Positions 44,665 through 52,288 of a stretch of DNA of 64,000 bases are shown in pieces. The stretch's first letter is position 1. Each line of letters starts with the position of its first letter. The stretch comes from CAIMWS01 sp964409245 (GTDB lineage: Bacteria; Verrucomicrobiota; Verrucomicrobiia; Limisphaerales; UBA1319): assembly GCA_964409245.1 (NCBI GenBank), contig CAYPCQ010000009.1:35215-99214 (forward strand), written 5' to 3'. The notes beneath the pieces were generated by a model, which was given only the letters and a program-made list of their open reading frames with translations, was not told the DNA's origin and ran no database searches. The position numbers were made by a program, and so were the translations under genes.

Positions 44665-44691
44665 AAACCCGGTTCCATAGGAACCGGGTTT
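44665..44691 (-). terminator. Terminator after rplS
   Basis: AAACCCGGTTCC and GAACCGGGTTT form the stem; on the minus strand the stem runs into a T-run (complement of 44660-44667). It lies 17 bp after the rplS stop and closes the rpsP-KH-trmD-rplS transcript. Confidence 0.88.
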
Positions 44692-44707
44692 GTCCTGGAA
44701 AAACAGT

Positions 44708-45112
44708 TTAAGCTTTGGCTTTAGCTTTGGCTTTGGCTTTTTTGGAGCCGCGCGTGTCCGACTGGCTCTTTTCTTTCACCGCCATGGCGCTCTTGCCAAT
44801 ACGCTGGCGGAGGTAAGTCAGTTTGGCGCGGCGAACATCGCCCCGGCGCTCCACCTCGACGCGATCCACGCGCGGCGAATGAACCGGGAAGACACGTTCC
44901 ACACCCTCATTGTAACTGATGCGGCGAACGGTGAAAGTGGCGTTCAACCCACGGCCACGGCGTCCGATCACTATGCCCGCGAATACCTGGATGCGCTCTT
45001 TGTCGCCTTCAACCACTTTAGTGTGTACTCGGACAGTGTCGCCCACGCTGAAATCCAGCGATTCCTTACGAAACTGCTCCGACTCGATCTTATCAAACAA
45101 CGCTTGATTCAT
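44708..45112 (-). CDS. rplS: 50S ribosomal protein L19
   Basis: 134 residues. Family segments: FSVGDTVRVHTKVVEGDKER, FAGIVIGRRGRGLNATFTVR, GVERVFPVHSPRVDRVEVER and KLTYLRQRIGKSA. An extra C-terminal tail is Lys/Ala-rich (KAKAKAKAKA), longer than in most L19 proteins. It sits 3 bp downstream of trmD, the standard neighbour. L19 lies at the interface of the ribosomal subunits. Confidence 0.97.
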   Translation of the reverse strand: MNQALFDKIESEQFRKESLDFSVGDTVRVHTKVVEGDKERIQVFAGIVIGRRGRGLNATFTVRRISYNEGVERVFPVHSPRVDRVEVERRGDVRRAKLTYLRQRIGKSAMAVKEKSQSDTRGSKKAKAKAKAKA

Positions 45113-45115
45113 AAA

Positions 45116-45832
45116 TCACTCATTATGTTCCGCCGCGCCTTCCGGCCGGACCGGTTTTTCTGGCTCCTGCAGTAAATCCGGGCGGCGTGCCAACGTCCGC
45201 ATCCGGCCTTGCTCCTTTCGCCACTTGGCGATTTCAGCATGATGACCGGACAGGAGCACCTCCGGAACTTTCATCCCCCGGAAATCCGCCGGGCGCGTAT
45301 ATTGCGGATATTCCAGCATGCCGTGGCTGAACGATTCATCCTGGCTGCTTTCATCATCGCCCAGCACCCCAGGCAATAACCGCACCACGACATCCACGAT
45401 CACCATGGCCGGCAATGCGCCATTGGTAAGCACATAGTCGCCAATCGACAACTCCTCGTCCACCAATGCCTCGCGCACCCGCTCATCCACCCCTTCGTAG
45501 CTGCCGCAAATCAACAATAAGCTCGGTTTTGCCGCGAGTTCCCGGGCCACCGCTTGGTTGAACACCCTCCCGGCGGGCGTCAACATAACCACCCAAGTGT
45601 CATCCTTTGCCAGATTTTCCACCGCTTCAAATAGCGGTTCCGGCTTCATTAACATCCCAGGCCCGCCCCCAAACGGACGGTCATCGACCGTTTTGTGCCG
45701 GTCGTGGGTGTAATCCCTTAAATTGTGCAAACCCAGTTCCAGAATCCCCTCCGACCGGGCCCTTTTAACGATACTTTCATCGCATGGCCCCCGAAACATC
45801 CCAGGAAACAAGGTCAGTATATCGATCTTCAT
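45116..45832 (-). CDS. trmD: tRNA (guanine-N1)-methyltransferase
   Basis: 238 residues. The knotted SPOUT fold is indicated by MKIDILTLFPGMF, the NLRDYTHDRHKTVDDRPFGG segment, PAGRVFNQAVARELA, LICGSYEGVDERV and ELSIGDYVLTNGALPAMVIV. It methylates G37 of tRNAs reading CNN codons. It follows the KH-domain gene by 60 bp; rimM, usually between them, is absent. Confidence 0.97.
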   Translation of the reverse strand: MKIDILTLFPGMFRGPCDESIVKRARSEGILELGLHNLRDYTHDRHKTVDDRPFGGGPGMLMKPEPLFEAVENLAKDDTWVVMLTPAGRVFNQAVARELAAKPSLLLICGSYEGVDERVREALVDEELSIGDYVLTNGALPAMVIVDVVVRLLPGVLGDDESSQDESFSHGMLEYPQYTRPADFRGMKVPEVLLSGHHAEIAKWRKEQGRMRTLARRPDLLQEPEKPVRPEGAAEHNE

Positions 45833-45892
45833 GACCCCGAGGTGTTTTCACCTCCACCTCGGCGGGGAATACTCAAGGGGCAGGAATCCCCC

Positions 45893-46147
45893 CTAGCCAG
45901 CCGAAGCCCCTTCCTTATCTTCAACGATTTCGACCACGCAACGCAGCCCTTTCTTGGCACTGCCAACCAAGAGCAGCGAACGAATGGCGTTGATCGTCGT
46001 GCCCTGGCGGCCAATCACTTTGGCTACGTCCTTGGGATCGACGCGCAACTCATACACGGTCAATCCATTACGATCCACAGGGGTGATTGAAACCGCATCC
46101 GAATTGTCCACCAATCCTTTTACGACGTATTCCAAGAAGGCTTGCAT
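45893..46147 (-). CDS. khpA: KH-domain RNA-binding protein
   Basis: 84 residues from the ATG at 46147; the open frame extends upstream but this start matches the family and leaves 16 bp from rpsP. It has the KH motif region DPKDVAKVIGRQGTTINAIR with the GxxG loop (GRQG). KhpA/YlqC proteins bind RNA and lie beside rpsP in many bacteria, as here. Confidence 0.92.
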   Translation of the reverse strand: MQAFLEYVVKGLVDNSDAVSITPVDRNGLTVYELRVDPKDVAKVIGRQGTTINAIRSLLLVGSAKKGLRCVVEIVEDKEGASAG

Positions 46148-46163
46148 AATAAAAAAGCCAGCG

Positions 46164-46415
46164 TTAGGCCGGCACGGCGGCGCGTTCAGCTTGCCTGATG
46201 AAACTGGCCACGGTGTCCGAAGGTTGAGCGCCAACGCCAACCCAATATTTAACACGTTCCAAATTCATTTGGACGTTGTCGCTCTTTTTGAGCGGTTGGT
46301 ACGTGCCCAACTCTTCAATAAACCGACCATCCCGCGGACTCCGGCCGTCGGCCACGACAATGCGGAATGCCGGGTGGTTTTTCGCACCGATGCGCTTTAA
46401 GCGAATTCTAACCAT
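46164..46415 (-). CDS. rpsP: 30S ribosomal protein S16
   Basis: 83 residues beginning MVRIRLKRIGAKNHPAFRIV, with VADGRSPRDGRFIEELGTYQ and RVKYWVGVGAQPSDTVASF, all standard for S16. First gene of the rpsP-khpA-trmD-rplS operon. The 256-bp gap upstream (46416-46671) to rpsT shows no gene and must include the operon promoter. Confidence 0.97.
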   Translation of the reverse strand: MVRIRLKRIGAKNHPAFRIVVADGRSPRDGRFIEELGTYQPLKKSDNVQMNLERVKYWVGVGAQPSDTVASFIRQAERAAVPA

Positions 46416-46671
46416 AATGCAATTTCTGTATCCGGCGGTTACCTATGAACCGCTCAGCTTATTTTTCTTACCGAAAGGAAACGGAGCCTAATCTCACCCC
46501 ATACCCATGGCAAGTCTTCATTTAATTTTTTTTTCGACCTTTTCAAGTTCTGCGCCAAAGATCCCACCTCTGCCGGCGTTCCTTGCGGTCTGCCTGGGCA
46601 ATCAGCCATCACTGCCGCGACCGGCAACAGAAAATGGAACCGGCAAACCGCCAGCCAGCGGATTTTGGCAA

Positions 46672-46935
46672 CTACTTCAATTTGTTCAGCTGCAAGGTCA
46701 GCCGGGATTTTTTGCGGTCGGCTTTGGCGCGATGCACAACTCCGGTCTTGGCCGCTTTATCCAAAGCGGAGGAGAACTGGCTTAACATGGTGGTGGCCTC
46801 CGCCTTTTTCCCGGTTTCGAGCAACGCCTCGTATTTGTTTTCCAAGGTCTTTAAACACGACTTGGTCCGCCGGTTCTGCTGGTTTTTGCGACTGCTGTTG
46901 CGCATCCGGCGTTCCGCTGATTTTTTATTCGGCAT
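46672..46935 (-). CDS. rpsT: 30S ribosomal protein S20
   Basis: 87 residues: MPNKKSAERRMRNSSRKNQQ, NRRTKSCLKTLENKYEAL and the conserved KAAKTGVVHRAKADRKKSRL. A three-helix bundle that binds the 5' domain of 16S rRNA. Single-gene transcription unit, as usual. Confidence 0.95.
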   Translation of the reverse strand: MPNKKSAERRMRNSSRKNQQNRRTKSCLKTLENKYEALLETGKKAEATTMLSQFSSALDKAAKTGVVHRAKADRKKSRLTLQLNKLK

Positions 46936-47053
46936 AAACTGTTTTCTAAACTTTTATCAATTCGGGCTGTTACAGTAATGATCCACCGTCATTTGTCAAT
47001 GACAGGTTTACACGGATTTGGCCGGGCCTGAATCCTTCCCTAAAAATGACCGT

Positions 47054-48019
47054 TCACCGGCTGCCGGCATGGTCAAATAGATGGGTGCTGAAATAACGCT
47101 CAGCGCGGTCGCATAAAAGGGTCGTAATAGTGGCTTGGGTGCCAAGTTCGGCAGCCAGACGCAGCGCCGCTGCCACGTTGGCCCCGGAACTGGTGCCCAC
47201 CAGCAATCCAAATTCGCGGTTCAATCGCCTGGTCATGGTCATGGCTTCGGCACTGGATACCTTGATTTCGCCGTCGAGCAGGGCGCTTTGCAGCAGCGGT
47301 GGGAGATAGCCTCCCGCGACCCCCTCGATATAATGGCAGCAAGGGCATTCGCCCAGCAGCATCGCTGCCTCCGCTGGCTCCATGGCGATGACGCGGGCGT
47401 GAGGATACCTGGCTTTAATGCCCCGGCCCATGCCTGCCAGGGTGCCGCCGGTGCCATAGCCTGCCACAAAGGCGTCGATTTGGCCCGGCACTTGGGCGAT
47501 CAACTCCGGCGCGGTGCCGCGCTCATGATCTTCGGCGTTCAATGGGTTTTCAAACTGGCGGGGCAGAAAAATGCGCGGATCTTGAGCCGCCATTTCCAGC
47601 GTCAGATCGATGCCCGTGCGATAGCCTTGGGTGGCCTCGAATAATACCAGCTCCGCACCCAGCTGATGCATGAGGTATCGCCGCTCCACGCTGGCCGTGT
47701 GCGACATGAGGATCTTCACGGCATAACCGAGCGCCGTGCCGACCATGGCCAGCGCAATGCCGGTATTCCCACTGGTGCACTCGAGGATGATGGAATCCGG
47801 CTTCAGCACACCCCGTTCTTCCGCATCGCTGATGATGGTCTTGGCCAGGCGGTCCTTGACGCTCCCGCTGGGATTCAAGAATTCGCACTTGGCCCATACG
47901 GTCAGACCCTCCGGCTCGAAACGCAAGGGCACGGTAGGCGTGTTGCCGATCAGCGGCAAAAGCGCTTCGCCGCGGCGGGATGCCGGAGCTTGGCCATCGA
48001 AGTTGTCAAAAACTGGCAT
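47054..48019 (-). CDS. Cysteine-synthase-family PLP enzyme
   Basis: 321 residues of the fold type II PLP family (cysteine synthase/cystathionine beta-synthase). Motifs: PLIGNTPTVPL, the PLP-Lys in NPSGSVKDRLA, the substrate loop TSGNTGIALA, and the phosphate-binding GYGTGGTLAGMG; the C-terminal region has FGLLVGTSSGAN. Length and motifs fit O-acetylserine sulfhydrylase, though some relatives use other substrates. It starts 14 bp after the DeoR stop on the same strand, so it is probably transcribed with the BMC regulator; whether it serves the BMC pathway is unknown. Confidence 0.88.
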   Translation of the reverse strand: MPVFDNFDGQAPASRRGEALLPLIGNTPTVPLRFEPEGLTVWAKCEFLNPSGSVKDRLAKTIISDAEERGVLKPDSIILECTSGNTGIALAMVGTALGYAVKILMSHTASVERRYLMHQLGAELVLFEATQGYRTGIDLTLEMAAQDPRIFLPRQFENPLNAEDHERGTAPELIAQVPGQIDAFVAGYGTGGTLAGMGRGIKARYPHARVIAMEPAEAAMLLGECPCCHYIEGVAGGYLPPLLQSALLDGEIKVSSAEAMTMTRRLNREFGLLVGTSSGANVAAALRLAAELGTQATITTLLCDRAERYFSTHLFDHAGSR

Positions 48020-48033
48020 GTCGGTGAATGGGT

Positions 48034-48807
48034 TTATCTGGAGGATGCCGCCGGGGCGATCAACACCTCCAAGCCGGCGGCGCGCAGGGAAGCCACCAGT
48101 TCTGCCGGGGCGCCAGCATCCGTGACCACCGTGTGCAGATTATTCAGCGGGCAGAGGAAAGAGAGTGATTTGCGGCCCAATTTGGTGTGGTCCAGGCAAA
48201 AAACCACCCGGCGGGCGGCGCGCATCATGGCCAGCTGGATTTCAATGAGCAGGCCGTGCGAATTCGTGATGCCTTCCAAGGTGAGCCCGCCAGCGCCCAT
48301 GATCGCCACATCGGCGTGCATTTTGGAGAAAGCTTCCACCGCCAGCGGCCCGACCAGCACCCCCAACCGGGGATATACCACTCCTCCCGATACCACCACT
48401 TCCACCTGGCTGCTGGATAGGAACAGATTGGCCACCGGCAGCGAATTGGTGATGATCTGCGGCTTGAGGTGTTCCAGGTAGCGGGCCACATGATATACGG
48501 TGGTTCCAGCATCGATGATCACGCTTTGGTTGGGTTGAATCAACTCAGCGCATTTCCGGGCGATGCCTTCTTTTTCACCCAACTGATGCGTGTCCCGGGC
48601 TGAAAAGGTGAATTCATCCGTCCTGGGCGACATGATGCGCGCACCGCCATGGGTCCGGCGGACCGTTCCCGCCGTTTCCAAGATCATCAGATCCCGCCTT
48701 ACGGTGGATTGGGAGGCATCCACCTCATTCGCCAGCTCTTCCAAAGAGGCAAATTCCACCTTTTGGAGGAAAGCTTCGATTCTCGATTGCCGTTCTTCTG
48801 GTTGCAT
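48034..48807 (-). CDS. DeoR/GlpR-family transcriptional regulator of the BMC locus
   Basis: 257 residues from the ATG at 48807 (a GTG lies two codons upstream). The N-terminal winged helix is FASLEELANEVDASQSTVRR followed by DLMILETAGTVRRTHGGARI, and the C-terminal sugar-phosphate-sensing domain has IIDAGTTVYHVARYL, DVAIMGAGGLTLEGI and KLGRKSLSFLCPLNNLHTVV. DeoR regulators respond to phosphorylated sugars. It is divergent from the pduL gene with 127 bp between, in which repeated GAAAGA half-sites lie; it therefore probably controls the microcompartment operon. Confidence 0.9.
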   Translation of the reverse strand: MQPEERQSRIEAFLQKVEFASLEELANEVDASQSTVRRDLMILETAGTVRRTHGGARIMSPRTDEFTFSARDTHQLGEKEGIARKCAELIQPNQSVIIDAGTTVYHVARYLEHLKPQIITNSLPVANLFLSSSQVEVVVSGGVVYPRLGVLVGPLAVEAFSKMHADVAIMGAGGLTLEGITNSHGLLIEIQLAMMRAARRVVFCLDHTKLGRKSLSFLCPLNNLHTVVTDAGAPAELVASLRAAGLEVLIAPAASSR

Positions 48808-48817
48808 TTGCACAATA

Positions 48818-48862
48818 TTGAAAGATTTTGAAAGAATCTGCCAGATTTCTTTGACATCTTTC
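48818..48862. promoter_or_regulatory. Cluster of GAAAGA half-sites, likely DeoR operator
   Basis: TTGAAAGA occurs at 48818-48825 and 48828-48835, exactly one helical turn (10 bp) apart. Opposite-strand forms TCTTTG (48848) and TCTTTC (48857) follow, 9 bp apart, giving a roughly symmetric array in the divergent promoter region. Binding by the DeoR protein is inference. Confidence 0.5.
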
Positions 48863-48934
48863 CATCACTCTGCTCTGATTCTGCAAAAATAAGCTTTAAC
48901 TGGTGATAGTGGAAGCGTAAATTCAGACCCACAT

Positions 48935-49612
48935 ATGGCAAACATGGCAGGCATGCCGCCCCGGGCGGCAATTGAGCACTTGGTCCGGCAGGTGGTTTAC
49001 CAGCGGTTGGGGAAACCCGCCCCGCCGGCAGTGCAAGCTCCCAATGCATTGTTGGTGAATGTCAGCGCCCGTCATTGTCATTTGACGCAGGAAGCCGTGG
49101 ATGCTTTGTTTGGCAAGGGGCATGTGTTGACCCCCTTCAAGTGGCTTTACCAGGAGGGGCAATTTGCCGCCAAGGAGTCAATCACTTTGATCGGGCCGCG
49201 GAGCCGGGTCATTTCCAACCTCCGGATTTTGGGTCCGTGCCGGACGCTCAATCAGGTGGAATTGGCCTATACGGACGCCATCGCGCTCGGCTTTGAGATT
49301 CCGTTGCGGTTGTCCGGGGATATCACGGGCACCCCTGGGTGCATGCTGATGGGGCCGGCCGGATTTTTTGAAATGGAACAGGGGGTGATCCGGGCGAAGC
49401 GGCACGCGCACATGAACCCGGATGATGCCGCTTTTTACGGGGTAAAAACCGGTGGGATCATGAGGTTGCGGATTGGGGGAGAGTGTGGATTGACGTTGGA
49501 CAACATGCTGGTGCGCGTGGATAAGAGTTTCAAACTGGAGGTCCATATTGATACGGACGAGGGCAACGCCTGTAATTTACAGCCCGAAACAACTTGTGAG
49601 TTGATCAAGTAG
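48935..49612 (+). CDS. PduL-type phosphotransacylase of the microcompartment
   Basis: 225 residues. After an N-terminal helix (RAAIEHLVRQVVYQRLG), which resembles an encapsulation peptide, two PduL repeats follow with the metal-binding histidines in VNVSARHCHLTQE and AKRHAHMNPDDA, and other conserved segments KESITLIGPR and GGECGLTLDNMLVRV. The enzyme swaps CoA for phosphate on the acyl product of the aldehyde dehydrogenase, recycling CoA inside the shell. ATG codons at 48944 and 48953 are alternative starts. First gene of the plus-strand BMC operon. Confidence 0.9.
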   Translation: MANMAGMPPRAAIEHLVRQVVYQRLGKPAPPAVQAPNALLVNVSARHCHLTQEAVDALFGKGHVLTPFKWLYQEGQFAAKESITLIGPRSRVISNLRILGPCRTLNQVELAYTDAIALGFEIPLRLSGDITGTPGCMLMGPAGFFEMEQGVIRAKRHAHMNPDDAAFYGVKTGGIMRLRIGGECGLTLDNMLVRVDKSFKLEVHIDTDEGNACNLQPETTCELIK

Positions 49613-49656
49613 GGCCGGGAAGCCGTTTTAAAACCAATAAAAACTGAGGAAAAACC

Positions 49657-49953
49657 ATGAGTGAAGCGTTAGGAATGATCGAGACCAAAGGCTTTGTGGG
49701 CAGCGTTGAGGCCAGCGATGCCATGGTCAAAGCCGCCAATGTGAGCCTGATCCGCACCATCCAGATTGGTGGGGGCATGATCACCGTGCTGGTCAGAGGC
49801 GATGTCGGGAGTGTCAAAGCGGCCGTGGAAGCGGGTTCCAAAGCCGCCGGCAAAGTGGGCGAATTAATCAGTTCGCACATAATTCCCCGGCCCCATGATG
49901 ACTTGCTGAAAATCTTCATCGAAGGCACCGCGCCGGCCAAGGCGGCCAAGTAA
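49657..49953 (+). CDS. BMC-H shell protein 1
   Basis: 98 residues, a single Pfam00936-type BMC domain: ALGMIETKGFVGSVEASDAM, VKAANVSL, ITVLVRGDVGSVKAAVEAG and the end IIPRPHDDL. Forms hexamers that tile the facets of the protein shell. A good ribosome-binding site (GAGGAA) lies 7 bp before the ATG. It resembles BMC-H 2 (49981) and BMC-H 3 (51558) but has a longer C-terminal tail. Confidence 0.95.
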   Translation: MSEALGMIETKGFVGSVEASDAMVKAANVSLIRTIQIGGGMITVLVRGDVGSVKAAVEAGSKAAGKVGELISSHIIPRPHDDLLKIFIEGTAPAKAAK

Positions 49954-49980
49954 TTAACCGCAGCGACAAAAGGATATTTT

Positions 49981-50259
49981 ATGGTACAACAAGCGATTGG
50001 AATGATTGAAACCAAGGGGCTGTGCGCCCTGCTCGAAGCCAGCGATGCCGCCCTCAAATCGGCGAATGTGACTTTGGCGGGCTGGGAGAAGATCGGCAGC
50101 GGATATGTGACCGCCTTTTTCCGGGGCGATGTGGCGGCGGTGAAAGCGGCCACCGACGCCGGCGCAGCGGCGGCCTCCCAGGTGGGGCAGGTGGTGTCCG
50201 TGCAGGTCATACCTCGGCCGCACGACGATTTGTCCGTCTTGGGCAAATGGCTGCAATAG
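49981..50259 (+). CDS. BMC-H shell protein 2
   Basis: 92 residues with the BMC fold: AIGMIETKGLCALLEASDAA, LKSANVTLAGWEKIGSGYV, FRGDVAAVKAATDAG and VIPRPHDDL. A Shine-Dalgarno-like AAAGGA precedes the ATG. 27 bp after BMC-H 1 and 60 bp before the acetate kinase start. Confidence 0.95.
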   Translation: MVQQAIGMIETKGLCALLEASDAALKSANVTLAGWEKIGSGYVTAFFRGDVAAVKAATDAGAAAASQVGQVVSVQVIPRPHDDLSVLGKWLQ

Positions 50260-50319
50260 GGTGATGACGCGCGCTGCCCGGAGCCGAGGGGAACTGGTGG
50301 CCGCGGAATGCCTTTTGTT

Positions 50320-51510
50320 ATGAAGATTCTGGTAGCCAACTTGGGCTCCACCTCCCTGAAGTACCGCCTGTTTGATTTTTCCGGGGGGCAGGAACGCATG
50401 CTTGCCCGCGGTGGCTTCGAGCGCGTGACCGATTATGGCGCGGCCATTGAATCCTGCCTGGCGGAATTGAAAAGCGGCGGTTGGATCCAGTCGGAAAAAG
50501 ACCTGGCGGCGGTGGGCTTCAAGCCCATTTTGGCCAAAGGCATCACCGGCTGCGTTCGATTTGACGAACGGGTGCTGGCGGCCATGGAAACCTATAACGG
50601 CATTGCTCCCGCGCACAATCCGCCCTACGTGAACGGGGTGCGGATATTCGCCCGGAAAATGCCCGGCACTCCGCTGCTGGGCTTGTTCGAGACCGCTTTT
50701 TACCAATGGGCGCCGGAAGCCGCGATGCGCTATGCGGTGCCGGATGCCTGGTATCAGATGGGAGTGCGGAAATGGGGCTACCATGGCGCGAGCCATAAAT
50801 TCATCGCCGAACGCTCGGCGGAAATGCTGGGCCGGGAAGATGTGGCCGAGCGGGCGCGCCGGCTATACATCGATGGCGGAGCCTCGCCGGTGAACGGCCC
50901 GGCCTTGCGGGTCATCTCCTGCCACTTGGGGGGGAGTTCATCCGTAACCGGCATCCTCAATGGCGCAGGCATTGGCAATAGCTTGGGCATGAGCCCGCAA
51001 TCCGGGTTGCCGCACAACAACCGGGTGGGGGAGCTGGATTCCTTCGCCTTGCCTTACGTCATGCGCGCCACCGGGGTTTCGCTGGACGAAGCCGAGCGTC
51101 TGATGTGCAAGGAAGGCGGTTTGAAGGCGCTGTCCGGCGGATACAACGACATGCGGGACATCGTGTCCCAAATGAGGGGAGGGAATGCGCCAGCCACGCT
51201 GGCGTTCGAGGTGCTGGTGCACCAGGCCCGCCATTGGATAGGGGCGTATTATCTGCAGCTGAACGGGGCGGATGCCATCGTGTTCACGGCGGGCATCGGC
51301 GAGAATACGCCGGAGCTGCGGGCGGCGGTTTGCCAGGGGTTGGATCAGCTGGGAATCGAGCTGGATGCCGAAGCCAACGCGCAGGTGAGGGCGCGGGAGG
51401 CGGTGGTCAGCGCGGCCGGATCCCGGGTGAAAGTCATGGTGATCCCGACCAACGAGGAGTTGGTGATCGCGCGGGAAGCGCGGCGTTTTTTGGAGCAACA
51501 CAAGCAATGA
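50320..51510 (+). CDS. ackA: Acetate kinase of the microcompartment locus
   Basis: 396 residues from the ATG at 50320, which gives the standard start MKILVANLGSTSLKYRLFDF; an ATG four codons earlier adds MPFV. Family motifs include the second domain FYQWAPEAAMRYAVP, KWGYHGASHKFIAE, VISCHLGGSSSV and VFTAGIGENTPELRA. It converts the acyl-phosphate made by PduL to the free acid, producing ATP; with lactaldehyde as the aldehyde the substrate would be lactyl-phosphate. Its position between two BMC-H genes places it in the operon, though no encapsulation peptide is evident. Confidence 0.93.
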   Translation: MKILVANLGSTSLKYRLFDFSGGQERMLARGGFERVTDYGAAIESCLAELKSGGWIQSEKDLAAVGFKPILAKGITGCVRFDERVLAAMETYNGIAPAHNPPYVNGVRIFARKMPGTPLLGLFETAFYQWAPEAAMRYAVPDAWYQMGVRKWGYHGASHKFIAERSAEMLGREDVAERARRLYIDGGASPVNGPALRVISCHLGGSSSVTGILNGAGIGNSLGMSPQSGLPHNNRVGELDSFALPYVMRATGVSLDEAERLMCKEGGLKALSGGYNDMRDIVSQMRGGNAPATLAFEVLVHQARHWIGAYYLQLNGADAIVFTAGIGENTPELRAAVCQGLDQLGIELDAEANAQVRAREAVVSAAGSRVKVMVIPTNEELVIAREARRFLEQHKQ

Positions 51511-51557
51511 ATCCCGGAATGGGAAAAACAAATTTAAAATCAATCAGGAAAAATATT

Positions 51558-51851
51558 ATGGCACAACAAGCAATCGGATTATTGGAAACACGAGGATTAG
51601 TGGCGCTGGTGGAAGGCACCGATGCCATGCTCAAAGCGGCCAATGTGCAGCTGGCCGGCCCGATGACGCAGGTGGGCAATGCCCTGGTCACCGCGGTGGT
51701 GGTGGGCGATGTGGCGGCGGTGCGCGCGGCAACCGACGCCGGCGCGGCGGCCATCAAGTCCATCGGCGGCGACCTGGTCAGCGTGCATGTGATCGCCCGG
51801 CCGCACGCGGACACCGACCTGGTGCTGCCGCATAAATCCGCCGCCAAGTAA
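51558..51851 (+). CDS. BMC-H shell protein 3
   Basis: 97 residues from the ATG at 51558; the frame is open far upstream inside ackA but as a shadow only. BMC fold: QAIGLLETRGLVALVEGTDA, MLKAANVQLAGPMTQVGNAL, VVVGDVAAVRAATDAG and HVIARPHADTDLVL. An AGGAAAAAT-type ribosome-binding site is present. It is 5 bp from the next BMC-P gene. Confidence 0.95.
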   Translation: MAQQAIGLLETRGLVALVEGTDAMLKAANVQLAGPMTQVGNALVTAVVVGDVAAVRAATDAGAAAIKSIGGDLVSVHVIARPHADTDLVLPHKSAAK

Positions 51852-51856
51852 GGGCT

Positions 51857-52177
51857 ATGTTCCTGGCCCGCGTGGAAGGGTCGGTGGTATCCACCAAAAA
51901 GGATCCATCGATGTCTGGCCGCAAGTTGTTGATCTTGCGGCCCCAATTGGTGGATGACAAGGATCCCACCCGGTTCCGTCCGGGCAGCAACAGCATCGTG
52001 GCGGTGGACAGTGTGGGGGCGGGCGAGGGGGAGATGGTGCTTTTCTGCCAGGGGAGTTCCGCCCGCCTGGCGCCGAATTTGAGGGAGGCGCCCGTGGATG
52101 CGGTGGTGATCGGCATCGTGGATTCCGTCGATGTCCTGGGCCGGCAGATTTACGGCGCCCGGGATGCCTCTGCCTGA
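51857..52177 (+). CDS. BMC-P (EutN/CcmL-type) pentameric shell protein 1
   Basis: 106 residues with the EutN/CcmL fold: MFLARVEGSVVSTKKDPSM, KLLILRPQLVDD, IVAVDSVGAGEGEMVLFCQG and APVDAVVIGIVDSVD. Pentamers of this family close the vertices of the shell. 5 bp downstream of BMC-H 3. Confidence 0.93.
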   Translation: MFLARVEGSVVSTKKDPSMSGRKLLILRPQLVDDKDPTRFRPGSNSIVAVDSVGAGEGEMVLFCQGSSARLAPNLREAPVDAVVIGIVDSVDVLGRQIYGARDASA

Positions 52178-52288
52178 GGCCAGGTGACCACCCTGAAACC
52201 GAGCCTGGCATGGGGCCGCGCCCCGCAGGCGGCGCACCGGAAGTGAAGGAAGTGAAATAGTGAGACTAAGGCTTGACAGATATTTTTT

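Noticed and set aside
51105..51557. Upstream extension of the BMC-H 3 frame into ackA.
   Set aside because: The ATG at 51558 with a good ribosome-binding site gives the standard BMC-H start; the extension is the out-of-frame shadow of acetate kinase.
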